Shown: positions 17,912 through 27,398, counted from the first letter of the stretch. The stretch: DNA of 64,000 nt from Burkholderia sp. OK233 (GCF_900230185.1 NZ_OCSR01000001.1:5518001-5582000), one strand, 5' to 3'. Translations and numbers: made by a program. The notes: a model not told the origin generated them from the sequence alone.

Positions 17912-19651
17912 CTATTGGGAACAGGTGGGGTCGACGCCGAGCAGTGCGAAGGCTTTGCTCTGCAACGGTGTGGGACGGGTTGTGATGACGATCTTCGCCT
18001 GTGGATTGACCGGTGTGGAAGTGATGTTATAGGTCAAGGTGGCGAGGTCCCGCAGTAGCGTATGCAGGCTATGCACGGGTAGCGCATCGTCGGTACGGTG
18101 GCGCGCGGCTTTGGCGCTGGCGCCCTCGGAGCGCGGCGTCGGCATCACCGGATTGGCGCGTTGATCACGCCGCGTTGCCAGTTCCTCGTCGTCATGCAAC
18201 ATCGGTTTGAGTGTCTCGCGTAGATGCCACTCGACGTAGTAAGCGAGCATGCATAAAAACACGTGGGCGCGCACACGCGACTCGCTGAAGTGATAGATCG
18301 GCCGCACATGCAGATCGACCGTCTTCATCGAGCGGAAGGCCCGCTCGACCTGCGCCAGACTCTTGTAGGCCAGGACCGTCTGGGCATCGGAGAGCTGTTC
18401 GTCCGGCACGTTGGTGCGCAGTACATAGAGTCCATCAAGCGCAGCTTCGGCATCGATCTGTTGCTGCTTGCGGGTGAACGTAAAGCTCGTCTCGGTGATG
18501 TCCAGCTCGAAGTGCTTGGCCATCCGATAGCGCTCGATCACGCGACCCACGCGCAACCCAATCTTGTCCTGGCCGTGCAGGCGATTGCGGGGGCGCGCGG
18601 TGGCCTGCGCGATCGCGGCCAGTTCCACTTCGGTCGCCGCCAGCAATTCGGCGCGCTTTCTGGCGCGCTCCTCGGCCAACGCCGGGTTGCGACAGACCAC
18701 CAGCCGCTCGCCTGGATAGCGTGCGCTGTCGAGTGCGATCAGGCCGCGCTCGTCGAACAGCGAGGGCTGCCAGGGGCCTCGTTCTTCAAGTAACTCGGCA
18801 ATCTGTGGCGAGCGCAGCGCAGTGATCCAGCTCATGCCCGCCGGACGCAGCACCTGCTCGATCCGCGCGCTGGTGATCATGCCGCGGTCCCCCACCCATA
18901 CCACCTGTGATAGGCCAAAGCGCTCCTTGAGCTTGTCGATTTGCGCGGCCAGCGTGGCGGGATCGGCGGTGTTGCCGGCAAACACTTCGACTGCCACTGG
19001 ACAGCCGTCGGCGGCGCACAGCAAACCGAGCACGATCTGCGGGTCATCGCGTTTGCCGTCGCGCGAGTAGCCGTAGTGCGTGAGCGGGCAGTGCCGGCCG
19101 GTGACCCACGTCGACGTGAGGTCATAGAGCACCAGCACGCCGTCGCTCAGATGCTGGCGCGCCAGGCTGCGCTCGATGCGCGGTTGCGCCTCACCGAGCC
19201 AGTCCAGCGCAGCGTAGAGCCGCTCGGCCTCGAACGCGCCGAGTCCCAGCACCTGCGACAGCGAATGGGTTGCAGACTCCGGCTGCAGGCTGCGCCAGGT
19301 GGCGAGCTTGGAGCCCGGGTCCAGCACGCGCGCGACCACCAGTGCCAACACCAGCGAGCGCACCGGGGCGGGCGCCGGATCCAGCAGCTTCGCGAGACCG
19401 CAGCGTCGCGCGATACCGAGCACCGCGGCCACATGGCCATGCGGCAGCGACCGCTCAATGCTCATCAGCGCCTGGGGTGACTCAACCGCGACGCCGCCCT
19501 TGAGCAGGATGCGCAAGTGCTCGATGAGTTGCGGATCCCAGTGGGACAGATTGGCGATGGTGCGTTTGACGACCTTGCCGCCCTCACGATAGCCCTCACG
19601 CAGGAGGATCGCGGGCGGGGAGTTCCGGTTCGGGACGGTCTCGATATACAT
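17912..19651 (-). CDS. IS1634-family (IS4-like) transposase
   Basis: This intact 579-residue transposase begins MYIETVPNRNSPPAILLREG and has the DDE-type core VLVLYDLTSTWVTGRHCPLT, QVVWVGDRGMITSARIEQVL and YKSLAQVERAFRSMKTVDLH. This pattern belongs to IS1634-type elements. I could not find convincing terminal inverted repeats: the right side has only 17 bp before the next reading frame. The element ends are therefore undefined. Confidence 0.9.
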   Translation of the reverse strand: MYIETVPNRNSPPAILLREGYREGGKVVKRTIANLSHWDPQLIEHLRILLKGGVAVESPQALMSIERSLPHGHVAAVLGIARRCGLAKLLDPAPAPVRSLVLALVVARVLDPGSKLATWRSLQPESATHSLSQVLGLGAFEAERLYAALDWLGEAQPRIERSLARQHLSDGVLVLYDLTSTWVTGRHCPLTHYGYSRDGKRDDPQIVLGLLCAADGCPVAVEVFAGNTADPATLAAQIDKLKERFGLSQVVWVGDRGMITSARIEQVLRPAGMSWITALRSPQIAELLEERGPWQPSLFDERGLIALDSARYPGERLVVCRNPALAEERARKRAELLAATEVELAAIAQATARPRNRLHGQDKIGLRVGRVIERYRMAKHFELDITETSFTFTRKQQQIDAEAALDGLYVLRTNVPDEQLSDAQTVLAYKSLAQVERAFRSMKTVDLHVRPIYHFSESRVRAHVFLCMLAYYVEWHLRETLKPMLHDDEELATRRDQRANPVMPTPRSEGASAKAARHRTDDALPVHSLHTLLRDLATLTYNITSTPVNPQAKIVITTRPTPLQSKAFALLGVDPTCSQ

Positions 19652-19668
19652 GGGCTAAAGAATAGACA

Positions 19669-20013
19669 ATGAGCCCGGTCCGCTCTGTCCCGCCCAGGCG
19701 GGAGCGATTCTACGTCCTCGATGAGAAGAACAGGCCTGTCGAGGTGTTCGACCGCAGCGAGTGGTCGCGCTGGATGTCTGAGAACGAACTGATCTTCCGC
19801 CGCACGTTGCTGGAAGAATCCGGCGTGACGGTCACGACCCGCTTCTGCGGTGTGTCCGAAACGAGTACCGGGGAGGCCCTGCTGTTCGTGACACGCATCG
19901 CCGGAATGCAAGCGCGAGACAACAAGAGCTATGGAGCACGTACGCTCGATGAGGCGCTGGAGCAGCATGAGCGCATCGTACAGAAAATCCTCCGGATGCT
20001 GACCGGGCGGTGA
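19669..20013 (+). CDS. Small hypothetical protein
   Basis: This 114-residue protein begins MSPVRSVPPRRERFYVLDEK and has RPVEVFDRSEWSRWM, VTVTTRFCGVSETSTG and a C-terminal LDEALEQHERIVQKIL. The layout resembles a widespread family of small mobile-element-associated proteins with a W-rich N-terminus and a TWDEAEAGH-like C-terminus, but that likeness is weak. The gene starts 18 bp from the divergent IS1634 transposase start, so its true 5' end or promoter may have been replaced by the IS. Function unknown. Confidence 0.5.
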   Translation: MSPVRSVPPRRERFYVLDEKNRPVEVFDRSEWSRWMSENELIFRRTLLEESGVTVTTRFCGVSETSTGEALLFVTRIAGMQARDNKSYGARTLDEALEQHERIVQKILRMLTGR

Positions 20014-20501
20014 TCGCCACAGCGCGACGATTCTCCGCGACCGTAGCCACACCTCGCGGGAGCATCATTGCCTGCCTGCGCGTCTACCCGAACGCACGGC
20101 CGCCGTTTAACCTGGCTTTCAATGCGACGGATATGTGTTGCTGCCGGCTAAACAGATTTCGTTTCGAGGTGTTGCGATGTTAGCGACCAATGATGCCGAA
20201 CCGTACGTGGCCGTTCTAGCGAGGACGATGTGGGTCGCGTCATCGGCCTTGTGTGAAGCTTTCTATAAGGCCGACAATCCGCCGGATCTTCATTGGAAGC
20301 GAGTGCCATTTTTCAGGTTCAAACGGTCACGCGAACGTCTTGCTGATTTCGCGGATGAACGTCGGGAACTGCCCGGTGCCTGCCTTTGGCGACAGCGATC
20401 CGCCGTCGTTGACGTCGCCGAAGGCACATTGGTCGAAAAAACCGTCGCGAACCGTTGCCGATAGTTGTCGCGGCTGCCGTGCAGAAAACGTCATCTCGCA
20501 C
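20014..20501. other. 488-bp stretch without a supported gene
   Basis: A plus-strand frame from 20177 to 20464 and overlapping minus frames exist, but none shows a family signature or a clear ribosome binding site. The stretch may be decayed coding sequence. Confidence 0.3.
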
Positions 20502-20708
20502 TTACTGGAGCGCGATTTCACCATCAAACTCCACTTTCAGCTTGAACCCTGCAACTTCCAGCGTCACTTTTGCGGGAAACGATTCTGTGCCTGCGATGGT
20601 GCCGTCAGCAAGGGCCTTGGCTACCGCGTGCTCGATCTCGCGCTGCGAATTGAGGCCAACCATTTTTAAGAACTTACGTATGCTGAGGTTGAAGATTTCT
20701 TCATTCAT
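20502..20708 (-). CDS. Small conserved protein (DUF6494-like)
   Basis: A 68-residue protein beginning MNEEIFNLSIRKFLKMVGLN, with SQREIEHAVAKALADG. This matches my recollection of the DUF6494 pattern. GGGAGACGTCA before the ATG at 20706-20708 supports the start. The C-terminal half predicts short beta strands (VTLEVAGFKLKVEFDGEI). Function is unknown. A molybdate-binding fragment and formate dehydrogenase genes are close by on the same strand. Confidence 0.7.
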   Translation of the reverse strand: MNEEIFNLSIRKFLKMVGLNSQREIEHAVAKALADGTIAGTESFPAKVTLEVAGFKLKVEFDGEIALQ

Positions 20709-20782
20709 TGACGTCTCCCATTTTCCGATGGAGGAGAGATTCCCGACAGTGAAGTTAAGCCCGGCCGGCGGGCATCCACATG

Positions 20783-20893
20783 CTATCGAGAGCCACTGCC
20801 CCCGGTGACGATGGCGACGATCCTGTCGCCGCCGAAGGTGGTGAGTTCGACTTTCGCATTCACTGCGCCATCGGCGAGGGGTGTGATCTTGCC
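20783..20893 (-). pseudogene. Mop/TOBE molybdate-binding domain fragment
   Basis: Thirty-six codons before a TAG at 20783-20785 read GKITPLADGAVNAKVELT, then GGDRIVAIVTGGSGS. This is the characteristic molbindin (Mop/TOBE) repeat that binds molybdate or tungstate. A stop lies three codons upstream of the homology and no start is present, so this is a remnant. Loss of a molybdate-storage protein next to a molybdenum enzyme cluster may be relevant. Confidence 0.7.
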
Positions 20894-20910
20894 GCCACGT
20901 TACGCGGCTG

Positions 20911-21144
20911 CTACGCGGCCTGAGTTAGTTCAAAAGGTGAGCGCGGCAGGGGTTCACCATCCACGAATGCAGTCGCACTGCGCACGGCAAACGCGAAAGC
21001 GCATTCCTGACTCGCGAACTCTCCGAGATTCCCGAGTGAAGTAGCTTCACCGTCTTCCGCCAAGATCGATGCACGCGCTACAAAGGCTTTGCCATGCTTC
21101 GTGACACAGGGCTGAATTGCTGCGCCGTGGTGATATAGAACCAT
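20911..21144 (-). CDS. Small hypothetical protein
   Basis: A 77-residue protein from the ATG at 21142-21144, preceded by GAGAGGAGTTGCG. It begins MVLYHHGAAIQPCVTKHGKA and ends with AFAFAVRSATAFVDGEPLPR. The compact soluble sequence looks conserved, but I cannot name the family. It shares direction with the DUF6494-like gene. Confidence 0.55.
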   Translation of the reverse strand: MVLYHHGAAIQPCVTKHGKAFVARASILAEDGEATSLGNLGEFASQECAFAFAVRSATAFVDGEPLPRSPFELTQAA

Positions 21145-21309
21145 CGCAACTCCTCTCATTGATGTTCGCGGAATCGGCGATGGCATTTTAATGTTCCATT
21201 TTCGTCAAGGGAAAAACGTTACCTTTCCTCGCAGGACGCATAAATAATACATAAGGGCCGAATGGTTTGGCGGGGAATAATTTTTAGCCCGTTTGCGAAA
21301 GGGGTTCTG

Positions 21310-21435
21310 ATGGCCAGCGGATTACCACGTGCCCCGCTAACCCTTCCCTACGAGTGGACGGTTCCGCGTCGCGGCATGCCGGAGCCTTTGGCCCGAAGTC
21401 AACGTCATACGCCACGCCTCAATCTGACACTGTGA
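21310..21435 (+). CDS. Possible 41-residue ORF
   Basis: ATG at 21310 is preceded by AAAGGGG at suitable spacing and runs to TGA at 21435, followed by a clear hairpin terminator. The product (MASGLPRAPLTLPYEWTVPR start) has no recognisable features. The terminator is the main argument for a transcript. Confidence 0.25.
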   Translation: MASGLPRAPLTLPYEWTVPRRGMPEPLARSQRHTPRLNLTL

Positions 21436-21447
21436 ATAAGTGCGACC

Positions 21448-21480
21448 AAAGCCCCGCCAAGAAATTGCGCGGGGCTTTTT
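21448..21480. terminator. Rho-independent terminator
   Basis: GCCCCGC at 21451-21457 pairs with GCGGGGC at 21469-21475, followed by a T run and preceded by AAA. It can therefore terminate in both directions, for the 41-codon ORF (+) and the 65-codon gene (-). Confidence 0.75.
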
Positions 21481-21486
21481 CAATGC

Positions 21487-21684
21487 CTACTCCACATAGG
21501 TCAGCTCATCGGCTAGCTGATTGATTAGTATCGAAAGATACTTAGCATCATTGGTTGCATGTGCTTGTGCGACGGCTGCATCTGCCGAACTCCCCATCAG
21601 ACGAATCGATCCGCTCTGCACCGCCGCTTGTATCAATTCCGCTGCGATCCTTGCTGCGTCTCCGCGATTGAACAAATTTGCCAT
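21487..21684 (-). CDS. Small phage/island-type hypothetical protein
   Basis: A 65-residue protein beginning MANLFNRGDAARIAAELIQA. The start at 21684 is preceded by GGAGGTAGCGA. It is helical and soluble with no known catalytic motif. The convergent terminator and the adjacent phage-tail remnant suggest a mobile origin. Confidence 0.55.
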   Translation of the reverse strand: MANLFNRGDAARIAAELIQAAVQSGSIRLMGSSADAAVAQAHATNDAKYLSILINQLADELTYVE

Positions 21685-21753
21685 TCGCTACCTCCATTTG
21701 GCTGACTACGGAATCGTCATGGTAGCAAAGCGGACAAACGAGGAGAGTGAGAC

Positions 21754-21955
21754 ATGATCACGATCTCGGTAAAGACGAACGTCGACCAGCTCGGGCGCAG
21801 TCTCAACGCGTTTGTCCGCGATCAAGTGCCATTCGCTACTGCGCAGGCAATCAATCCGCTTGGGCAGCACGTGCAGTAGGCCGCAGAGAGCATGCGGACC
21901 ACGTTCCGCAATCCGTTGCCATTCACATTGCGATCAGTGCGCATGCTGGCGGCGA
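21754..21955 (+). pseudogene. Phage minor tail protein (gpZ-like) remnant
   Basis: From the ATG at 21754 the frame reads MITISVKTNVDQLGRSLNAF and VPFATAQAIN, as in prophage minor tail protein Z. An in-frame TAG follows at 21877. Beyond it the same frame continues with SMRTTFRNPLPFTLRSVRML until about 21955, where fdhE sequence on the opposite strand takes over. It is truncated and interrupted and cannot make a tail protein. Confidence 0.7.
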
Positions 21956-22538
21956 GCCGCGCTTCATCGAAGCGCCGACCCTGCGCGTCGAGAATTTCCG
22001 GCATGTCGCGCGGATCGAGCCGGCTCGCAAGATCGGTCCAGACCAGCTGCAACGCCGCCATGATGAACGGCGCCGTAACCGGGTCGATTTCGGTGTAGCG
22101 CTGGGCGAGGATCGCATCGGCCTGGGTGTCGAATGCTTCTGCGCTGTTCGCGCGCATTCCATCGAGCACCTTTCCGAGCGTCGGTGTCACCGCGCTTGCC
22201 GCTTCGACGCGATCGAGCAGACGATGCAGCACGCCGTGCCACGCCGGATCGCGCCCGGACGACAGCGCTGGCACCGGTGGCATCGAATGCTGCTGTGCAC
22301 GCGCGATCGCCTCGGCGGACGGTTTTTGCGCTTCAAAGTTTGCCAGCACCTGCTGTTGCGCATCGGCCAGCGAGGCCATCAGTCGCAAATAGCCGCCGAT
22401 TGGATTGCTGTCTGCGAGCATGCGCATGCGCGCCGCGCGCGTCGCTAATAGCGCGGCCCGCTCCGGCAGGCGGATACGTGGAATAGCTGTATGATCGAGC
22501 GATTCGATCTGACCAGGTTCCAGAATTCGTTGCACCAC
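21956..22538 (-). pseudogene. fdhE: Formate dehydrogenase accessory protein FdhE, C-terminally truncated
   Basis: The N-terminal part begins MVQRILEPGQIESLDHTAIP, with RIRLPERAALLATRAARM and NPIGGYLRLMASLADAQQ, as in FdhE, which is needed for maturation of respiratory formate dehydrogenases. Homology stops near ILDAQGRRFDEARLAAS. The Cys-rich rubredoxin-like half (CPxCG motifs) that binds iron is missing and replaced by phage tail sequence read backwards. The frame stays open to 21822 through this foreign sequence. It lies just downstream of the gamma subunit gene in the same direction. Confidence 0.82.
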
Positions 22539-22634
22539 GGGGTGGGTACCTCATGGAACGGGAAAACTATCAGTTGTTGGTGGGGTTGGTTGTCTTTGCT
22601 GCTGCGCGTGCTCTCCTGCGCAGCAGCAAAAAAA

Positions 22635-23261
22635 CTACTTAACACTCTCCCGAAACCATCGCGGATGATGCTTCCTGGCCCACCCGAGGGTAACGGTCCC
22701 CCGCACCATCGCGCCGATGGACCCTTTGACCCAAAGGGCGGCATAAACATGCACGACAATCCCGACGATCAAAACAAACGCGGCAATCGCATGCACAACC
22801 GCCGCGAGGCGAATCACGTCAATCGGGAAATAAAACGAAAAATACCGCCGCCATATCACGATCCCGCTTGCCAGCAATAGCACAAGACAAGCCGCCATTA
22901 CAAAAAATAGCAGCTTCTGTCCGGCGTTGTAGCGGCCGATCTCCGGCAGTTTATCCTCCCGATTAGCGAGCACATCGTCGATCTGCCTGAGCCACTGGAT
23001 GTCGCTCTTGTCCAGATAGTTGTGATGCCAGAAACGCAACGCAAGAATCAGGAACGACACGAACATCACCACGCCGACAAACGGATGCAGGATACGCGTC
23101 CATTGCCCACCGCCGAACAGCGCCGTCAGCCAGAACATCGACGGATGAAACAGCGCAAGACCGGACAACGCGAGCAGCACGAACGTGATCGCAGTGATCC
23201 AGTGGTTCGTGCGTTCGTTCGGCGAGTAGCGCACGATCAGGTTCGGGTCATCATGCTTCAT
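22635..23261 (-). CDS. fdoI: Formate dehydrogenase gamma subunit, cytochrome b556
   Basis: This 208-residue membrane protein anchors the enzyme and passes electrons to quinone. It has an N-terminal YSPNERTNHWITAITFVLLA, then two internal helices, and VHAIAAFVLIVGIVVHVYAA. The His residues at these helix ends are the expected heme ligands. The ATG at 23259-23261 follows AGGAGCAGGCAG and overlaps the end of the beta gene by 11 bases. Four transmembrane segments are visible. Confidence 0.92.
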   Translation of the reverse strand: MKHDDPNLIVRYSPNERTNHWITAITFVLLALSGLALFHPSMFWLTALFGGGQWTRILHPFVGVVMFVSFLILALRFWHHNYLDKSDIQWLRQIDDVLANREDKLPEIGRYNAGQKLLFFVMAACLVLLLASGIVIWRRYFSFYFPIDVIRLAAVVHAIAAFVLIVGIVVHVYAALWVKGSIGAMVRGTVTLGWARKHHPRWFRESVK

Positions 23262-24198
23262 CTGCCTGCTCCTGAGTTTGGCCCCCGCGTTGGTCCTTGA
23301 TCCGACGTGCTTCATCGTGCGCGGCCTGTTCGTCGTCTTCCGTCACATCGTTCGGCCCAACACGGGTGTAATGGAAAAACCCGCTCAGCGCCGCCAACGC
23401 AATGCCGGCCACCGCCAGCGGTTTCGCAATGCCCTTCCACAACTGCACCATCGGACTGATCCGCGGATTGTCCGGCAGCCCGTGATACAGCGAAGGCTTG
23501 TCCGCGTGGTGCAGCACGTACATCACGTGCGTGCCGCCGACGCCGGGCGGATCGTACAAGCCCGCATGCTCGAAACCGCGTTCCTTCAGGTCCTCGATGC
23601 GTTCCGCCGCGTGCTGCTTCATGTCGTCCTTGGTGCCGAACACGATCGCGCCAGTCGGACAGGTCTTCACACACGCTGGCTCCTGGCCGACCGCGACACG
23701 ATCCGAACACAGCGTGCATTTATACACACGATGATCCCGCTTCGAAATGCGCGGAATGTTAAATGGACAGCCGGTGATGCAGTAGCCACAGCCGATGCAG
23801 TTTTCCTCATGGAAATCGACGATGCCGTTCGTGTACTGGACGATCGCGCCGGGCGAAGGGCACGCCTTCAGGCAGCCGGGATCTTCACAATGCATGCAGC
23901 CGTCCTTGCGGATCAGCCATTCGAGGTTGCCATCCGGGTTCTCGTATTCGGCGAATCGCATCACCGTCCACGAGTGCTCGGTCAGGTCGGGCGGGTTATC
24001 GTAGACGCCGACGTTCGTGCCGATTTCGTCGCGCAGGTCGTTCCACTCCATGCACGCGGTCTGACATGCCTTGCAGCCGATGCACTTGGTGACGTCGATC
24101 AGCTTCGCGACGCCGCCCGTAGCCGGCTCGCGCACTGACGGCGGGTGTACCGTGGTGGCCGACACGCGCCTGATATCGAGCGATTGCAGCGCCATCAT
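23251..24198 (-). CDS. fdoH: Formate dehydrogenase beta subunit, four 4Fe-4S clusters
   Basis: The 315-residue protein carries four cysteine clusters: CIGCKACQTACMEWNDL, CMHCEDPGCLKACP, CIGCGYCITGCPF and CTLCSDRV with CVKTCPTGA. A C-terminal transmembrane helix (PLAVAGIALAALSGFFHYTR) anchors it, as in FdnH/FdoH. It transfers electrons from the alpha subunit to the gamma subunit. The start at 24198 follows AAAGGAGAAC. It lies 17 bp after the alpha gene. Confidence 0.94.
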   Translation of the reverse strand: MMALQSLDIRRVSATTVHPPSVREPATGGVAKLIDVTKCIGCKACQTACMEWNDLRDEIGTNVGVYDNPPDLTEHSWTVMRFAEYENPDGNLEWLIRKDGCMHCEDPGCLKACPSPGAIVQYTNGIVDFHEENCIGCGYCITGCPFNIPRISKRDHRVYKCTLCSDRVAVGQEPACVKTCPTGAIVFGTKDDMKQHAAERIEDLKERGFEHAGLYDPPGVGGTHVMYVLHHADKPSLYHGLPDNPRISPMVQLWKGIAKPLAVAGIALAALSGFFHYTRVGPNDVTEDDEQAAHDEARRIKDQRGGQTQEQADEA

Positions 24199-24215
24199 GT
24201 TCTCCTTTCGCGCGG

Positions 24216-27200
24216 TCAGGCTTTCTCGACTTTCACGAGGAAGGACTTGAATTCCGGTGTCTGCGTATTGCCGTCGCCGACCACTGGCGTGAGCGTATTG
24301 ATCAGATAGCCCGGCTTCGCGAGGCCCTTGAAGCCCCAATGCAACGGAATGCCGACGGTCTGCACCTTCTTGCCGTCAATCATCAGAGGTTTGATGCGCT
24401 TGGTGACCACCGCCACCGCAACCATGTGCCCGCGATTCGACGACACCTTCACCCGGTCTCCGGCCACCACCCCGACTTCCTTCGCGAGATCCTCGCCGAT
24501 CTCGACGAACTGCTCCGGCTGAATGATCGCATTCAGCCGCGCGTGCTTCGTCCAGTAATGGAAGTGCTCGGTGAGCCGATAGCTCGTCGCGACATGCGGG
24601 AATTCAGCTACCTTGCCGAACGCCGCGCGGTCATTCGGAAACACGCGGGCCGCCGGGTTGCTCGTTACCTGCGCGTTTTGCGGATGCAGCGGGTTGTAGC
24701 CGAGCGGCGTCTCGAACGGCTCGTAGTGTTCGGGGAACGGGCCTTCGGCCATCCCATCGCGGGCAAAGAAACGCGCAACCCCTTCCGGGTTCATGATGAA
24801 CGGACCCATGCCGGTTTCCGGCGGTTCGTCCGCCTTGTAGTCCGGTATGTCGGCTCCGCCCCAGGTCCTGCCGTTCCACGCGATCAGCTTGCGGGTCGGG
24901 TCGAACGGTTTGCCGTTCAGGTCGCACGACGCGCGGTTGTACAGAATGCGCCGGTTCGCCGGCCACGCCCATGCCCAGCCGAGCGTCTGCCCGATGCCCG
25001 TCGGGTCCGCGTTGTCGCGCCGCGCCATCTGGTTGCCCGCCTGCGTCCACGCACCGCAGAAGATCCAGCAGCCGCTCGATGTGCTGCCGTCATCCTTCAA
25101 TTGCGCAAAGCCCGCCAGCTGCTCGCCCCTCTTCAACAGCACCTTGGTCGGGTCCTTCGGGTCGGTCAGGTCGGCCAACGCGCGGCCGCTATATTCCATC
25201 GCCAGCTCTTCAGGCGTCGGGCTTGCCGGGTTCGCATACGGCCAGTTCAGATTGACGATCGGGTCCGCAAACTTGCCACCCTGGTCCTGATACATCTTGC
25301 GCATGCGCACGAACAACCCTGACATGATTTCCAGGTCGCTCCTCGCTTCGCCCGGCGGCTGGACACCCTGCCAATGCCACTGCAGCACGCGCCCCGAGTT
25401 GACGAGCGAGCCACGCTCTTCGGCAAAGCAACTGGTCGGCAGCCGGAACACCTCGGTCTGGATCTTCGACGCATCGACGTCGTTGAACTCGCCATAGTTC
25501 TTCCAGAACTCCGACGTCTCGGTCGCGAGCGGGTCCATGATCACGAGCCACTTCAGCTTCGAAAAAGCAGCGGTCATCTTCGCCTTGTTCGGCGCAGAAG
25601 CAAGCGGATTGAAGCCCTGCGCGATGTAGCCGTTCATCTTGCCCTGGTCCATCAGCTCGTACACCTGCAACATGTCGTACGACTTGTCGAGCTTCGGCAG
25701 GTAGTCGAAGCACCAGTTGTTCCCGGCCGTCGCCGCGTCGCCCCACCATGCTTTCATCAGACTAACGAAGAAGCTTCGATAGTTCTTCCAGTAGCTCAAC
25801 TGGTTCGGCCGTAATGGTTGCGTCGCACGCTTCGTGATGTACGCGTCGTAGTCCTGTTCGGCTTGCGACGGCAGCGTCATGTACCCCGGCAGCAGGTTCG
25901 ACAACAGTCCGAGGTCTGTCAGCCCCTGGATGTTCGAGTGCCCGCGCAGCGCGTTCATCCCGCCACCCGCGATGCCGATATTGCCCAGCAGCAGTTGCAC
26001 CATCGCACCGGTACGGATCATCTGCGAGCCGACCGAATGCTGGGTCCAGCCGAGCGCATACATGATGGTGGCGGCGCGAGTCGGCGACGCAGTGGACGCC
26101 AGCATCTCGCACACCTTCATGAATTTATCCTTAGGCGTGCCGCAGGTCTTCTCAACCATCTCCGGCGTGTAGCGCGCGTAGTGTTGCTTCATCAGGTTGT
26201 ACACGCAACGCGGATGTTGCAGGGTCGCGTCCACCTTCACGAAGCCGTCGTCGCCGCGCTCGTAGTCCCACGTCGATTTGTCGGGGTAGCCGTGCTTGTC
26301 GGCGTCGTAACCCGAATAGAGCCCGTCGCTGAACGCGAAGTCCTCTCGCACGATGAACGACAGGTCCGTGTAGTTCTTCACGTACTCGTGCTGGATCTTG
26401 TCGTTCGTCAGCAGGTAATTGATGATGCCGCCCAGAAATACGATGTCCGTACCGGTCCGAATCGGCGCGTAGTAGTCGGCCACTGAAGCCGTGCGCGTAA
26501 AGCGCGGGTCGACCACGATCAGGCGCGCCTTGCGGTGCGCCTTCGCCTCAGTGACCCATTTGAAGCCGCACGGGTGCGCCTCGGCGGCGTTGCCGCCCAT
26601 CGCCAGAATGACGTCCGCGTTCTTGATGTCGACCCAATGGTTCGTCATCGCTCCACGGCCAAACGTCGGGGCAAGACCTGCCACCGTCGGACCGTGTCAG
26701 ACACGCGCCTGGTTGTCGAAGCCCAGCAGCCCCATGCTGCGGGCCACCTTGTGCGTCAGGTAACCGACCTCGTTGCTGCTCGCCGACGCGGCCAGCATAC
26801 CGGTTGTCAGCCACCGGTTGACCTTCTTGCCGTCGTCCGTCGACTCGACAAAGTTGGCGTCGCGGTCTTCCTTCATCAGCTTCGCGATCCGATCGAGCGC
26901 GTCATCCCACGAGATGCGCTGCCACTTGTCGGAACCAGGGGCGCGATATTCCGGGTGGGTCAGACGGCTCGGGCTGTGAATGAAGTCGATCAGGCTTGCG
27001 CCCTTCGGGCATAGCGTGCCGCGATTGACCGGATGATCCGGGTCGCCTTCGATGTGGATGATGCTGGCCGTGGCGTTTTTTGCGCCATCGCCCAGACCGT
27101 ACATCAGGACGCCGCAACCCACTGAACAATACGGGCAGGTGTTGCGGGTTTCAGTGGTACGCGCCAGCTTGTACTGCCGCACCTCCGCGAGCGCTGGTTC

Positions 27201-27287
27201 CGGCGAGAAGCCCATCAGGGCGATACTCGATCCGGTCAGCGACGTGGCGGTGACCTTCAGGAACTGGCGCCTCGTCAAGTTGACCAT
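24216..27287 (-). CDS. fdoG: Selenocysteine formate dehydrogenase alpha subunit (molybdopterin)
   Basis: Read through an in-frame TGA at 26694-26696 this is a 1023-residue catalytic subunit, close to E. coli FdnG/FdoG. The TGA falls at residue 198 in NQARV-U-HGPTVAGLAPTFG, exactly the active-site selenocysteine context that ligates Mo/W-bis-MGD. The N-terminus has a twin-arginine signal (LTRRQFLKVTATSL, cleavage near PALA) and a 4Fe-4S motif CPYCSVGCGVLMYG. The C-terminal MGD-binding domain includes LTEHFHYWTKHARLNAI. The protein oxidises formate in the periplasm. Automated callers will split it into two genes at the TGA. GAGGG precedes the ATG at 27285-27287. Confidence 0.95.
26667..26696 (-). 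promoter_or_regulatory. Bacterial SECIS-like element at the UGA codon
   Basis: Immediately after the TGA the coding strand folds GGCA (26679-26676), loop GGTCT, TGCC (26670-26667). The GGUCU apical loop matches the SelB-recognised loop of E. coli fdhF/fdnG mRNAs and sits at the right distance from the UGA. It supports selenocysteine insertion rather than termination. Confidence 0.75.
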
Positions 27288-27380
27288 GGTGGAGGCCCTC
27301 GGACGTAGACGTTGCACATCAACTACCAGTATAGATAGCGATGTTCGAAAATTCCGTCGGGGCGCCAGCGGATAAACCCT

Positions 27381-27398
27381 CATCTGGCACGCCAGATG
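27381..27398. promoter_or_regulatory. Palindrome upstream of the formate dehydrogenase operon
   Basis: CATCTGGC and GCCAGATG form a perfect 8-bp inverted repeat with a 2-base centre, 93 bp upstream of the fdoG start codon. It could be an operator, or the end of the ankyrin-side transcript. No T run follows, so it is not a standard terminator. Confidence 0.35.

Noticed and set aside
17855..19680. Defining the IS1634 element by terminal repeats
   Set aside because: No matching inverted ends could be found by eye; only the transposase gene is called.
20135..20464. 109-codon plus-strand frame
   Set aside because: Mixed character, overlapping frames on both strands and no family signature.
26685..26700. 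Formate dehydrogenase alpha as two separate genes or a nonsense-mutated pseudogene
   Set aside because: The TGA sits exactly at the known selenocysteine position and a SECIS-like hairpin follows, so read-through is the better explanation.
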